64,000 nt of DNA, from NCBI GenBank assembly GCA_002428265.1, contig DIUR01000027.1:62001-126000 (forward strand), read 5' to 3'. The notes below the pieces were generated by a model. That model saw only the letters and a list, made by a program, of their open reading frames with translations. It was not told the DNA's origin and did not search any database. Below are positions 53,434-61,587 of the stretch, in pieces. The position numbers and the translations under genes were made by a program. Numbering within the stretch: position 1 is the first letter of the stretch; the number at the start of each line of letters is the position of its first letter. Source of the DNA: Bacteriovoracaceae bacterium UBA6153 (lineage in GTDB: Bacteria; Bdellovibrionota; Bacteriovoracia; Bacteriovoracales; Bacteriovoracaceae).

Positions 53434-53952
53434 TTAAACTTCAGCATCGCCGCGAGTGGTGCTGGAGTTTTCATCAACTTTCCCCGGCCAGAACTCATAT
53501 CCACCAGAAACATTGTTGATATTAAAAAATCCTTTCTTCACTAAAAGCTCGCACGCAGCTATTGAGCGCAGACCATTTTCTGAGATCACTAAAATAGGAA
53601 CAGTCTTGCTTGGAATTTCTGTAAATCTGATATTGAGTTCTTCAATTGGAATATTGACGGCTTCATCAAGGCGCTTACCTTTAAAGCTTCTTGCAGTGAC
53701 ATCTAAAACAAAAAAATCAATATTAGGATTGTTGTAAATGCTCCACGCTCTTTGCGGAGTGATGTCGTTATAAGGTCTTCCCATAAGGATCATACTATCG
53801 TCGATTTCTTCGCCGTTTTTAACACGCACTAAATGGTTTCTTTGAAGGGTGATGGAGAAATCTAGTTTTTCATCAATGCGGGCAATATTCTTTTCAATAT
53901 TGTTCAGACGTGAATTGATGAACTCTAACATTTGAAAACTTTTTAAATCCAC
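53434..53952 (-). CDS. Rhodanese-like protein lacking the catalytic cysteine
   Basis: 172 residues. An N-terminal coiled coil (about 1-45) precedes a rhodanese fold: ITPQRAWSIYNNPNIDFFVLDVTARSF and ISENGLRSIAACELLVKKGFFNINNVSGGYEFW. The active loop reads S124-E-N-G-L-R-S where active rhodaneses start with Cys, so sulfur transfer is unlikely and a binding or scaffolding role is more plausible. It lies downstream of the HD-domain gene on the same strand. Confidence 0.7.
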   Translation of the reverse strand: MDLKSFQMLEFINSRLNNIEKNIARIDEKLDFSITLQRNHLVRVKNGEEIDDSMILMGRPYNDITPQRAWSIYNNPNIDFFVLDVTARSFKGKRLDEAVNIPIEELNIRFTEIPSKTVPILVISENGLRSIAACELLVKKGFFNINNVSGGYEFWPGKVDENSSTTRGDAEV

Positions 53953-54029
53953 TATTATGACTCCTTCAACAAGTGACTACCTTAATGCTACAGCAGGCAG
54001 TCACCTTTTAGGAAGGCTGGAAAAAGCTT

Positions 54030-55337
54030 CTATTTTCCGCGGATAAGTTCCAAAATTCGTTTTTGTTGAACCGGAGTAAGCGTTTCATAATCACAGTGAA
54101 GTCTATTAACTGCGTGTGATTTAGCAAATTTAGTGAATAAATCAGTCGCTTCATTGATATCAAATGTGATTTTTTCATCGCTACCAAAAAGTTTTCTGAC
54201 AACTTTCATCGGATATTTGCTCGTGCTTGTTTCATCAACGTAATACTTAGAAAGTCTTCCAGATGAGCTTGAACGGATGAACTCAATTGATTCTGAGGCC
54301 AGGTATTCTTGGATAATAGACAATTGAATTTCTTGTTTATCATTGAATGACTCAAAGATTTTTTGAGGAACCTGATTTTTTACAACCGCTTCAGCATACT
54401 TATTTTTACTGCGTCTTAAGATCTTCATTAAATGTTGATCGTCATGTTCGATATAGTCTTCAATGCTCGCAGGAATAACGTATTCAGTAGGACTTGTTCT
54501 AAAGTATTTATAAAGAAGCTGCTCTAGGCAAACTGCACGGTAATGGAAATAAACCTGAATGAACATATGGTAGCGCGATAATAAAAAATCATCGAACGTC
54601 ACAACGGCCCTTTCATTAATTCCTAAATAAGCACATCCGTTATCGATACACATTTCAAGGTTATCAAGCATCCAGTCCAGGTCGTATGAGCCGTAGCTTA
54701 CACCACAGAAATAGCTGTCTCTCAAAAGATAGTCCATGCGGTCACAATCAAGCTCACTTGATACGAGCTGAGTAAGAATAGGGAAGTAGTTAATTCCTTC
54801 AATCGTGAAATAGGCAGGGTCACTTGTGTGGCCCACGATAAGATCAGCAATATACTTTCTCTCTAGTCCAAATTTCTTTTCTACTAAAGAGAATGATCCA
54901 GAAAATGAGCTGTCGACAATCGACTTGATTGTATAGTCTTCGTGCGTGGCCTGTCGGTCAGTCTTTTGATCTTTAGCAGATAAAAAATCTTTTGGAATGT
55001 TAAGTTCAGAAAGCTTCGGCATTACTATCTCAGTTGAGTGAGATAGTGGGGCGTGGCCCACATCATGAAGAAGACAAGCTAGTTTAAATGTTTCTTTTAA
55101 ACGCTGAAAATTTTTGTCTTGTAGTTTGGTTCTAAAGAGACGGTCAAAAGCATTGGAAGCAATGTTCATGACTCCAATTGAATGGATAAAGCGCGTATGG
55201 GTCGCACCTGGAAAAACATATTCCGAAAAACCAAGCTGCTTGATATTTCTTAAGCGTTGAAAAAAATCATCGCGGATAATAGGAATTTCTTCATCGAGAA
55301 TATGTATAGAGCCATGGACGGGATCGCGGATTTCCAT
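54030..55337 (-). CDS. HD-domain phosphohydrolase (dGTPase/SAMHD1-like)
   Basis: 435 residues. The start MEIRDPVHGSIHI and TRFIHSIGV are typical of the SAMHD1/YpgQ-type HD hydrolases. The HD pair is at H91-D92 within LLHDVGHAPLSHST, with H47, H52 and a later DLIVGH region completing the metal site. Family members remove triphosphate from dNTPs or hydrolyse related nucleotides. AAGGA precedes ATG 55337. It is 8 bases after the glutaredoxin gene and probably in one operon with it. Confidence 0.85.
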   Translation of the reverse strand: MEIRDPVHGSIHILDEEIPIIRDDFFQRLRNIKQLGFSEYVFPGATHTRFIHSIGVMNIASNAFDRLFRTKLQDKNFQRLKETFKLACLLHDVGHAPLSHSTEIVMPKLSELNIPKDFLSAKDQKTDRQATHEDYTIKSIVDSSFSGSFSLVEKKFGLERKYIADLIVGHTSDPAYFTIEGINYFPILTQLVSSELDCDRMDYLLRDSYFCGVSYGSYDLDWMLDNLEMCIDNGCAYLGINERAVVTFDDFLLSRYHMFIQVYFHYRAVCLEQLLYKYFRTSPTEYVIPASIEDYIEHDDQHLMKILRRSKNKYAEAVVKNQVPQKIFESFNDKQEIQLSIIQEYLASESIEFIRSSSSGRLSKYYVDETSTSKYPMKVVRKLFGSDEKITFDINEATDLFTKFAKSHAVNRLHCDYETLTPVQQKRILELIRGK

Positions 55338-55345
55338 TTTTTTCC

Positions 55346-55606
55346 TTATGCTGTCTTTTCTAAATTATCTAAGTTTTTTTCAAGCCAGTTCATGATGTCT
55401 AATGATTCAAACATTGGATCACCATTAATGAACATACAAGGAACAGTTCTTCTACCAGTGATCTGAAGAAGTTTTTGCATATTTACTGTGCCTTCGTGGA
55501 TATCTTTATAATTCACTTTAATATTATTTTTTTTGATAGTCCCTAAGACTCTTTGACAATATGGACATGAGTCATAGTAGTAAAAATCGAGTTCTGGCGT
55601 TTTCAT
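55346..55606 (-). CDS. Glutaredoxin
   Basis: 86 residues with C14-P-Y-C17 near the N terminus, a cis-Pro loop (TVPCMFING, with an extra Cys) and SLDIMNWLEK at the end. A dithiol glutaredoxin of the GrxC type reduces disulfides using glutathione. It is the first gene of the grx-HD pair. Confidence 0.9.
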   Translation of the reverse strand: MKTPELDFYYYDSCPYCQRVLGTIKKNNIKVNYKDIHEGTVNMQKLLQITGRRTVPCMFINGDPMFESLDIMNWLEKNLDNLEKTA

Positions 55607-55621
55607 TATTTTGTCCCAATA

Positions 55622-55648
55622 GAAAAAAGGGCTTCCGAAGAAGCCCTT
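55622..55648 (-). terminator. Rho-independent terminator of the histone-like gene
   Basis: On the minus strand AAGGGCTTC-TTCG-GAAGCCCTT is a 9-bp stem with a stable TTCG tetraloop, followed by six T residues. It lies 20 bases after the stop of the gene at 55668. Confidence 0.92.
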
Positions 55649-55667
55649 AGCGTTTTTTATCTATTTT

Positions 55668-56429
55668 TTAGTAATCGTCATCGTCGTCTTGGCCTTCATC
55701 TTCGGCACTTGATTTTTTGCCAAGAGCGTATTGCTCGTCTTCATCAAGATCGCGGTCCAGGTCTTCGTCCTCCGGTTTATCGAAAGCATCGTTGTAACCC
55801 CATCCGTATGAGTACTTTGCAGTAGAGCCGTCAGTTTCATCTTCTTCTTCTGGATCAAACTCTTCTTCAAACTTAGCAGGTGTTCCTTCTTCTTCATCTT
55901 CATCGAGGAAGTCTTCATCACCCATAGCTTCGTCTACAGTTTCTCCATCTTCATCATCTTCAAGATCGTCTGTGTCGATTTCGAAATCATCATCAAGATC
56001 GTCTTCAAGAAGAGTGCTGCGTTTTGCAGGAGCTTTAGTTTTTACAGGAGCAATTGAGCTCTTATATTTTTTAATGGCCTCTTCTCTAGAGAGAACAGTT
56101 TCTTTTTTTGTCGCTGGTGCTGCTTTCGCAGGAGCTGCTTTTTTTGCAGGTGCTTTAGCAGGAGCTTTTGTTGCAACTGCTTTTTTTGCCGCAGGTTTTT
56201 TAGCAACAGGAGCTACTTTTTTTGCAACAGGCTTTTTAGCAGGAGCTACTTTTTTTGCAACTGGCTTTTTCGCTGGAGTTACTTTTTTAGCAGCAGGCTT
56301 TTTCGCTGGAGCTGCTTTTTTTGCGGCCGGTTTTTTCGCTGGAGCTGCTTTTTTTGCAGCTGGCTTTTTAGCTGGCGCTGCTTTTTTCGCAGGAGCTTTA
56401 GTTGCTTTTTTTGTTACTTTTTTTGCCAT
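55668..56429 (-). CDS. Histone H1-like bipartite protein (basic repeats plus acidic tail)
   Basis: 253 residues. The first 110 are Lys/Ala/Pro repeats (unit KKPAAKKAAPA) like bacterial histone H1-like and AlgP tails that bind DNA. A short linker (KETVLSREEAIKKYKSS) follows, and then residues 135-253 are highly acidic (DDLDDDFEIDTDDLEDDEDGE). Basic and acidic halves may interact or bind DNA and basic partners in turn. A terminator follows. No enzyme domain was seen. Confidence 0.75.
   Translation of the reverse strand: MAKKVTKKATKAPAKKAAPAKKPAAKKAAPAKKPAAKKAAPAKKPAAKKVTPAKKPVAKKVAPAKKPVAKKVAPVAKKPAAKKAVATKAPAKAPAKKAAPAKAAPATKKETVLSREEAIKKYKSSIAPVKTKAPAKRSTLLEDDLDDDFEIDTDDLEDDEDGETVDEAMGDEDFLDEDEEEGTPAKFEEEFDPEEEDETDGSTAKYSYGWGYNDAFDKPEDEDLDRDLDEDEQYALGKKSSAEDEGQDDDDDY
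56205..56369 (-). repeat. Five tandem 33-bp coding repeats in the histone-like gene
   Basis: Residues 21-75 are five degenerate copies of an 11-residue unit (KKPAAKKAAPA), giving five tandem 33-bp units in the DNA. Copy number may vary between strains. Confidence 0.8.
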
Positions 56430-56506
56430 TGGAATACCTCATTTCTTGAAAATAGTTTTCTTAAAACACCAAGAGTATATATGGAAAATTCGACTATTTT
56501 CAAGGA

Positions 56507-59200
56507 TTAAAAATCAAGATAATAAGGATTATTGAGACCAGTAGTGGCATCAGCAGGAATTAGATTTTTTGGGATAAGACTTTGGGCATCCTGAGGAGCT
56601 TTGACGTCTGACTCAAGGAAAACATCTTCGTTATAGTCGTTTGACGTCGCTAATACTTTTGAAAGTGGTATAAATTTTGTCGAATAATAATTTCTGCGCG
56701 ATGAGTAAGCGTCAGTAGTGGTTCCAATAGGACCCAGAGCAGTTGCAGTGCTGTCAGGAGTCGTTCCCTGGCGAGGACCTGGATAGTAAGCAGTCATGAT
56801 CTGGTCGCGCGGAAGTTCATTCAAGTATGTCGTCGTGTAAAAAATACTTCCAGTTCCACTATTTTTTTTGTCGATGTATTCAACAACGAGAGCTTCAAGA
56901 GGAACAATTCCACATTGAGTAGTATGCCCTGTGAAAAAGTGAGCAAATTTAGAGGCCATATCACTTCTGCATCCCGGAGCTTTTTCATCCATTGGATCCC
57001 CGGCAGAACTAAATGGAACTGGCTGCCAAGCATCTCCGGGCATTCCAGCATTGGCGTGAATATTTAATCCAGCTTCGCGATTTAAGTTTGGGGCCCCTTC
57101 TTTTACAGAGGGAAGATTATAAATTCTTTTACTAACAGAAAGCAGAGATCTTAAATAATTTTCAATCGCACTTTCATTAGCACCTAAATAAGAAATAACA
57201 ACTTGTTCAACTTCTGCTGTCGATTTGTAGAGAAGGCTGTCTCCTAATAAAGGAGCAAATAATTTGTAGTAAATTCCAACTCCACCCGGAACAGCTTGTT
57301 CTTCTGCTCTTACTGTTGGCGCTGCATTTGGACTAGCTCCACCGCTAGGTCTTGCAATGTCAGGAATCAGATAATTGACGGCATCGTATCTTGTCACTTG
57401 TCTTGCTCTGACGATGGCCCTCATCAAATCAGAACCAGTCATATCTTGTCCTTCAAAATTTCCACCAAGAGCTTCTTTTAATCTTCTGATCTGAAAAGAG
57501 TCATACAGTCCTCTTCGTTGAGACGTGCTCGATGTCGCAGACATTTGTGGAGCAATGACCATCAGGTTACCAACACTTCCTGAAGCTTGAATCGCCAGAT
57601 CTGATTCCGAATTGAAATCATAAATCATATTCGGAATACCGTATTTTGTTGGGGTGTTGCTACCGGGACGTGGAATACCACCAACTTCTGTTGTTGTGTT
57701 GCCGGCCCAAAAATCAGAACTTGAAGGAATAGTTTCACCTGGTACAAAAGGAGCAGAGCCAAGACCTGCTACACCTAAACCAAGGCCACTGTAAAATGGA
57801 GTTGAGCTAGAAAATTCATCGCTTCTTGCTACAACGGCCTGTTCACCTGCTGGCTCAAATCCAAAAATTTTCGGACCAATTCTTCCACCAAAAGGTTTTG
57901 CAGCAGCGTAGGCAGTTAACTTAAAACTTCCAGGCTGACTTTCAGAAGTGCGTGGAAAAAATAATCCAGTAAACTGAGCTTCACCTTTTACTGCATAGTA
58001 AGTCACCATCGTAGGATTTTTTACGAATCCCATAATGTAGCCAGGTACCGGTAGAGCTGTTTTTGAAATGAAACAACTTGAATCTACTTCTACGTCTGCA
58101 TCTAAGCGGTTAGAGCTTGGAGAGAAAGTTGAAAAGAGTGGAGCGTAGTTAACCGGAACAATCTGCAAATCAACGTAGTGCTTTTTTGTGGCCTTGATAC
58201 CATTTGTTCCCGGGTATTCAAATTCTTCTGGAATAAGAAAGTTAGAAACATTTTTATTTTGAGGAGTGTAAGGCTGAGGAGCAATTTCAGTTAATCTAAA
58301 TGTTGCAGCTAGTTCATCAATACCTTTATTAGCATTTGCACCAACGGCACCAAAGAGTTTGTCTTTATATTTTCCACCGCCAAGATTTCTAAAGGCAGAT
58401 GAGAAAGCCTTCACTGGTCTTTCATTTAATCCGACAGAAGCACCGATAGAAGACATCGAAGCCGCCATATCAAAGTTCATCTCTTCAACCGGAGGACGGT
58501 TGGCAATCATTTCAAGATTTCTCATTCTCATTGCAAGTTCAAGAGATTCTGTCCATGCACCTGGTCTGTTGGTTGCAATCATCGGAGCGCCCGCAGACTC
58601 TTTTAAACCTGAACTGTATGCCCAAGAAAGTGCCGCAAGAAAATTAATTTTAGTTCTCACTACGCAGTTCGTACTTTTTTGTTTTGAAAGTTCGTTAACA
58701 AATGATTCGTGAATTTCAGAAATGCCGGCAACACCTACTGAAGAAAATCTTGGGATACCTGGAATAACATAAATAGGGCAGATGTCAGCAGAGGAATTGT
58801 TGTGAATACATGATGAAGGAACATTGAATTTATCAAAACCAATATTTGTTCCAGCAGTAGGATCAGCTCTTAGTAGATAACTTACGTTGGTGCTGCCGCT
58901 GATTTTTCCCGGAGTCAGTGTTCCTTGCCCTTTAAATTGTCCAAGCTGTCCTAGGACGTAATTCTTAAACATCCATTCTTTGTAAGTGTTTCTTAGCTCC
59001 CAATTTAGATAGGCCATATTGGTAAGCTGGCGGGCCTGAGTCGCAGCCCCTGAGAAGGCAGCGGCATCGACAGCATTTTGAAGATTGATTTTTGCCTTAA
59101 CGAAAAGACCAATATTGATAATAAACGCCAGCATCCCCATAACCAAAATTAAGGTAATGCCCATGAAAATACTAAGCTGTCCGCGGTTACTTTTAATCAC
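56507..59200 (-). CDS. TadG-like pilus-assembly/envelope protein
   Basis: 897 residues from GTG 59200, chosen because AGGAAG lies 9 bases upstream; a TTG at 59227 would add nine residues. RGQLSIFMGITLILVMGMLAFIINIGLFVKAKINLQNAVDAAAFSGA is the N-terminal TadE/TadG membrane segment with its acidic residue. The long remainder is probably outside the inner membrane and unrecognised, with Pro/Ser/Gly-rich parts. TadG-like proteins accompany Flp/Tad pili, but no Tad ATPase or prepilin is in the window. It may therefore be an orphan surface protein. Confidence 0.65.
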   Translation of the reverse strand: MIKSNRGQLSIFMGITLILVMGMLAFIINIGLFVKAKINLQNAVDAAAFSGAATQARQLTNMAYLNWELRNTYKEWMFKNYVLGQLGQFKGQGTLTPGKISGSTNVSYLLRADPTAGTNIGFDKFNVPSSCIHNNSSADICPIYVIPGIPRFSSVGVAGISEIHESFVNELSKQKSTNCVVRTKINFLAALSWAYSSGLKESAGAPMIATNRPGAWTESLELAMRMRNLEMIANRPPVEEMNFDMAASMSSIGASVGLNERPVKAFSSAFRNLGGGKYKDKLFGAVGANANKGIDELAATFRLTEIAPQPYTPQNKNVSNFLIPEEFEYPGTNGIKATKKHYVDLQIVPVNYAPLFSTFSPSSNRLDADVEVDSSCFISKTALPVPGYIMGFVKNPTMVTYYAVKGEAQFTGLFFPRTSESQPGSFKLTAYAAAKPFGGRIGPKIFGFEPAGEQAVVARSDEFSSSTPFYSGLGLGVAGLGSAPFVPGETIPSSSDFWAGNTTTEVGGIPRPGSNTPTKYGIPNMIYDFNSESDLAIQASGSVGNLMVIAPQMSATSSTSQRRGLYDSFQIRRLKEALGGNFEGQDMTGSDLMRAIVRARQVTRYDAVNYLIPDIARPSGGASPNAAPTVRAEEQAVPGGVGIYYKLFAPLLGDSLLYKSTAEVEQVVISYLGANESAIENYLRSLLSVSKRIYNLPSVKEGAPNLNREAGLNIHANAGMPGDAWQPVPFSSAGDPMDEKAPGCRSDMASKFAHFFTGHTTQCGIVPLEALVVEYIDKKNSGTGSIFYTTTYLNELPRDQIMTAYYPGPRQGTTPDSTATALGPIGTTTDAYSSRRNYYSTKFIPLSKVLATSNDYNEDVFLESDVKAPQDAQSLIPKNLIPADATTGLNNPYYLDF

Positions 59201-59227
59201 TCTATAATTCTTCCTGTAGTGTCTCAA

Positions 59228-59556
59228 TGCTACCGAATGGGAAATCGCTGGTCAAACAATACGTTGATATTGCGTTCCCATAGGACCAGTAGGTGGTCCT
59301 ATGGATTGGCCCGTTACTTGTACTTGATCTAAGCAGTTCTAGAGACCGAGTCTAGATAGGCTGAACGTTGGTTGTATCTCGGAAATCCCATCACTACCTT
59401 CTTCATACCGTGCACGGTGCACTCCACACGACAACTTCATTGCACCAGGAACCGCGGGGTTCCTGGCTCGCCTCATTTTCAGAGGGAAAAAACGTCCTGC
59501 GCGCAATGGATTGCCCAATGGGCTACAATGGAAGAGAGCTATTTTGAGGAGAATGA
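59228..59556. other. Intergenic region rich in perfect palindromes; candidate structured RNA
   Basis: About 330 bases without a credible gene. It is GC-richer than its flanks. Perfect structures are CCATAGGACCA/TGGTCCTATGG at 59278-59304 (11-bp stem, 5-base loop), TCTAGA repeats flanking 59344-59350, the 12-bp palindrome ACCGTGCACGGT at 59407-59418, and CCAGGAACC/GGTTCCTGG at 59445-59466 (9-bp stem, 4-base loop). None has a T-run, so they are not simple terminators. Small frames on both strands have no plausible start or codon use. Confidence 0.45.
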
Positions 59557-59958
59557 ATGAAAGTGAAGCAGCCTTTGGAAACCCGAGTTTATAAGTACAA
59601 AAATAAAAACAGAAATTTTTTCTGTCCACTTTGCCGTACTGAAAGAAACGTAAACGCATCTCCAAGACTGACGACAAAAAATCACATTCAAATTATTTTA
59701 ACTTCTATTGTTTTGGGGGCAGTTCTTTATCCATTTTTTGGAGTAGAAAGCTTCATCGTCTTTTTTGTACTTAGAGGGGGCTTCGAGCTCGCTATCAGAT
59801 CAGATTTCAAAAAGCAGATGCCTTGCCCTCATTGTGGATTTGATGCCACATTGTATAAACGCGATGTGCGAGTTGCGCGTCAAAAAGTTGCAGAATTCTG
59901 GGCCCAAAAACAGACGGTTACATCGTCAATTTCTGACTCAGCTGCTAAGACAAATTAA
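59557..59958 (+). CDS. Small membrane protein with two zinc-ribbon-like pairs
   Basis: 133 residues from ATG 59557 with GAGGAG before it. FFCPLC (about residue 22) and PCPHC (about 89) are CxxC pairs on either side of a hydrophobic hairpin (about 45-72). The arrangement suggests a zinc-binding membrane protein with both ribbons on the same side. No family was recognised. It precedes ssb by about 145 bases. Confidence 0.65.
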   Translation: MKVKQPLETRVYKYKNKNRNFFCPLCRTERNVNASPRLTTKNHIQIILTSIVLGAVLYPFFGVESFIVFFVLRGGFELAIRSDFKKQMPCPHCGFDATLYKRDVRVARQKVAEFWAQKQTVTSSISDSAAKTN

Positions 59959-60018
59959 GTATTCCGCTCAATTATAAATTGTAAGACAAATCTTCTTTTG
60001 CTCCTGTAAAATGTATCG

Positions 60019-60037
60019 TTTAATGGGCGCCATTAAA
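60019..60037. promoter_or_regulatory. Perfect dyad upstream of ssb (candidate operator)
   Basis: TTTAATGG-GCG-CCATTAAA is a perfect 8+8 inverted repeat, 68 bases before the ssb start. A TGTAAAAT extended -10-like element lies just upstream (60005-60012). No LexA consensus was matched. Confidence 0.4.
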
Positions 60038-60104
60038 TGAATTAAACATTCAAAGCTATCGGTTTCAAACGTAGTACCGGTAGTGATAACAACAGGAGAG
60101 TCTG

Positions 60105-60566
60105 ATGAGCGTTAACAAAGTAATTATCCTAGGTCGTCTAGGGCAAGACCCAGAGTTGAAATACACTCCAGGTGGAATGGCAGTTTGTAACTTTACTCTA
60201 GCTACAAGCGAGTCTTGGGCAGATAAAGCAGGACAAAAACAAGAAAGAACTGAATGGCACAGAGTTGTTGTTTGGGGAAAACTTGCTGAATTATGTAACC
60301 AATACCTTTCGAAAGGAAGACAAGCATTCGTTGAAGGATCTCTTCAAACTCGTTCATGGGACGATAAGAGCGGCCAAAAACGTTACACGACAGAAATCAA
60401 CGCTAAGACTGTTCAGTTCATTGGCGGAGCAACTGCTGGTGCAGGCGCATCTGCTGGAGCAGCGAAAGACAATGGTGGAGCACCATCATACGACTCAAGC
60501 ATGATGAACCAAGAGTACGATATTTCTACTGATACAAATTTCACATCTGACGATATTCCGTTTTAG
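60105..60566 (+). CDS. ssb: Single-stranded DNA-binding protein
   Basis: 153 residues. The OB fold starts NKVIILGRLGQDPELKYTPGGMAVCNFTLATSE and includes TEWHRVVVWGKLAELCNQYLSKG. A Gly/Ala linker leads to the acidic tip TSDDIPF that recruits replication and repair proteins. AGGAG precedes ATG 60105. It ends with a strong terminator. Confidence 0.97.
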   Translation: MSVNKVIILGRLGQDPELKYTPGGMAVCNFTLATSESWADKAGQKQERTEWHRVVVWGKLAELCNQYLSKGRQAFVEGSLQTRSWDDKSGQKRYTTEINAKTVQFIGGATAGAGASAGAAKDNGGAPSYDSSMMNQEYDISTDTNFTSDDIPF

Positions 60567-60597
60567 TCCCTCCAAAAGACTAAATTCTTTGAATGCC

Positions 60598-60625
60598 AGG
60601 GCCCCGAGATTTCGGGGCCCTTTTT
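60598..60625 (+). terminator. Rho-independent terminator of ssb
   Basis: AGGGCCCCGA pairs with TCGGGGCCCT around a 4-base loop, followed by TTTTATTT. Confidence 0.92.
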
Positions 60626-60710
60626 ATTTAGAGTGAACTTAATCAAATCCTAAAAAACCACCATCTCCTTTTGTGATAGATAAGCCTCATTCAAAACAAG
60701 GAGAATCACT

Positions 60711-61022
60711 TTGAAAAAATTATCACTTCTAGCTGTTCTCGTTTTTTCTTCAACCTCCGTTTGGTCAGAATGCAGAATGCTGAACGCTCAAGTTTATGCT
60801 CCGATTGCATCCATCCAAAAAATTTCTGAATCACAGTGCAGAGTCACGTTGTCGTGGTCAGGAAAATGGATGTTCAATCCTGCTTCTGATTGCCCGCTAT
60901 CTGTTGGTGAAGTGAGCAGAGGGATAGTTACAAGTTGTGAAGGTCTTCAAGTTGGAGACTATTTAAGCGGTGTCTTATATAGAGACTTAAGCCAGCCTAG
61001 CTCAGACATTACAATTTACTAA
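60711..61022 (+). CDS. Small secreted hypothetical protein
   Basis: 103 residues from TTG 60711; AAGGAG 7 bases upstream decides the start. A signal peptide (MKKLSLLAVLVFSSTSVWS) and four cysteines in the mature 84 residues suggest a small disulfide-bonded secreted protein. No family was recognised. Confidence 0.62.
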   Translation: MKKLSLLAVLVFSSTSVWSECRMLNAQVYAPIASIQKISESQCRVTLSWSGKWMFNPASDCPLSVGEVSRGIVTSCEGLQVGDYLSGVLYRDLSQPSSDITIY

Positions 61023-61031
61023 GCTCTCAGG

Positions 61032-61070
61032 GCCCGGGGATCAATTTTTTGACTCCCCAGGCATTTTTTT
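61032..61070 (+). terminator. Rho-independent terminator
   Basis: An imperfect hairpin (GGGGATCAA with TTGACTCCCC, small bulge, outer GCC/GGC) is followed by seven T residues, 10 bases after the preceding stop. Confidence 0.7.
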
Positions 61071-61145
61071 CCACATTTTTCTATTAAATCGCTCAACTTT
61101 TTATTTCATCACCCGATTTGTTGGTTAAACCGCAAGTGAGGATAT

Positions 61146-61496
61146 ATGAAAAAGATGATCGTTTTGATCGGCCTTATGATGTCAATTAATACTGAAGCAG
61201 GAGAGTTTGTAAAAACACCTGTACAGGATTTTGTTCAGACAGATATGGAGTTCATCTTCGAAATCAAAACAGCTAAATTTGAAAAAATCACACTGGATTG
61301 CCAGAGCTTTTTTAATGGAATGAATTTTTATGAAAAAGGCGAAGTGAAAACTAATATTCATCTGTCATCTGGACTATGTAATGAGATGTACGACTTTTTT
61401 GCTACGGCGAAAGTTGAGAAGACCCCGGTTTGTATTGGGCTTGATAGTGAAGCGGCGGAAGTGCTGCTGACGTATGAAATGGAAGATTGCGAGTAA
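61146..61496 (+). CDS. Small secreted hypothetical protein
   Basis: 116 residues with a signal peptide (MKKMIVLIGLMMSINTEA) and GAGGATAT before ATG 61146. The mature part has four cysteines and alternating beta-like segments. No family was recognised. It resembles in style, not in sequence, the small secreted genes at 60711 and 19498. Confidence 0.6.
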   Translation: MKKMIVLIGLMMSINTEAGEFVKTPVQDFVQTDMEFIFEIKTAKFEKITLDCQSFFNGMNFYEKGEVKTNIHLSSGLCNEMYDFFATAKVEKTPVCIGLDSEAAEVLLTYEMEDCE

Positions 61497-61587
61497 TCAA
61501 ACCTTAATTTTTTAATTTAATTCCATTTAGCTCTCCAGGTTTTTTTATTTATGCCGTTAGGTAAGTAAAAAATTATTTAATGGATAA

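Noticed and set aside
56205..56369. Possible CRISPR-like repeat array
   Set aside because: The repeats are contiguous 33-bp codon-level units within a gene, with no unique spacers and degenerate at wobble bases.
55972..56535. Long plus-strand open frame (AGAAFFAAGFF-type repeats) opposite the histone-like gene
   Set aside because: It is the mirror of the Lys/Ala/Pro repeats. The minus-strand gene has a recognisable protein and its own terminator.
59228..59390. 6S RNA: TATCTCGGAAATCCC on the plus strand resembles the E. coli 6S 3' end
   Set aside because: The 5' side does not pair with it and the region does not form the expected rod with a central bubble. The match is too short.
59339..59677. 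Minus-strand and small plus-strand frames in the palindrome-rich gap
   Set aside because: They have poor starts and atypical composition, and run into the zinc-ribbon gene.
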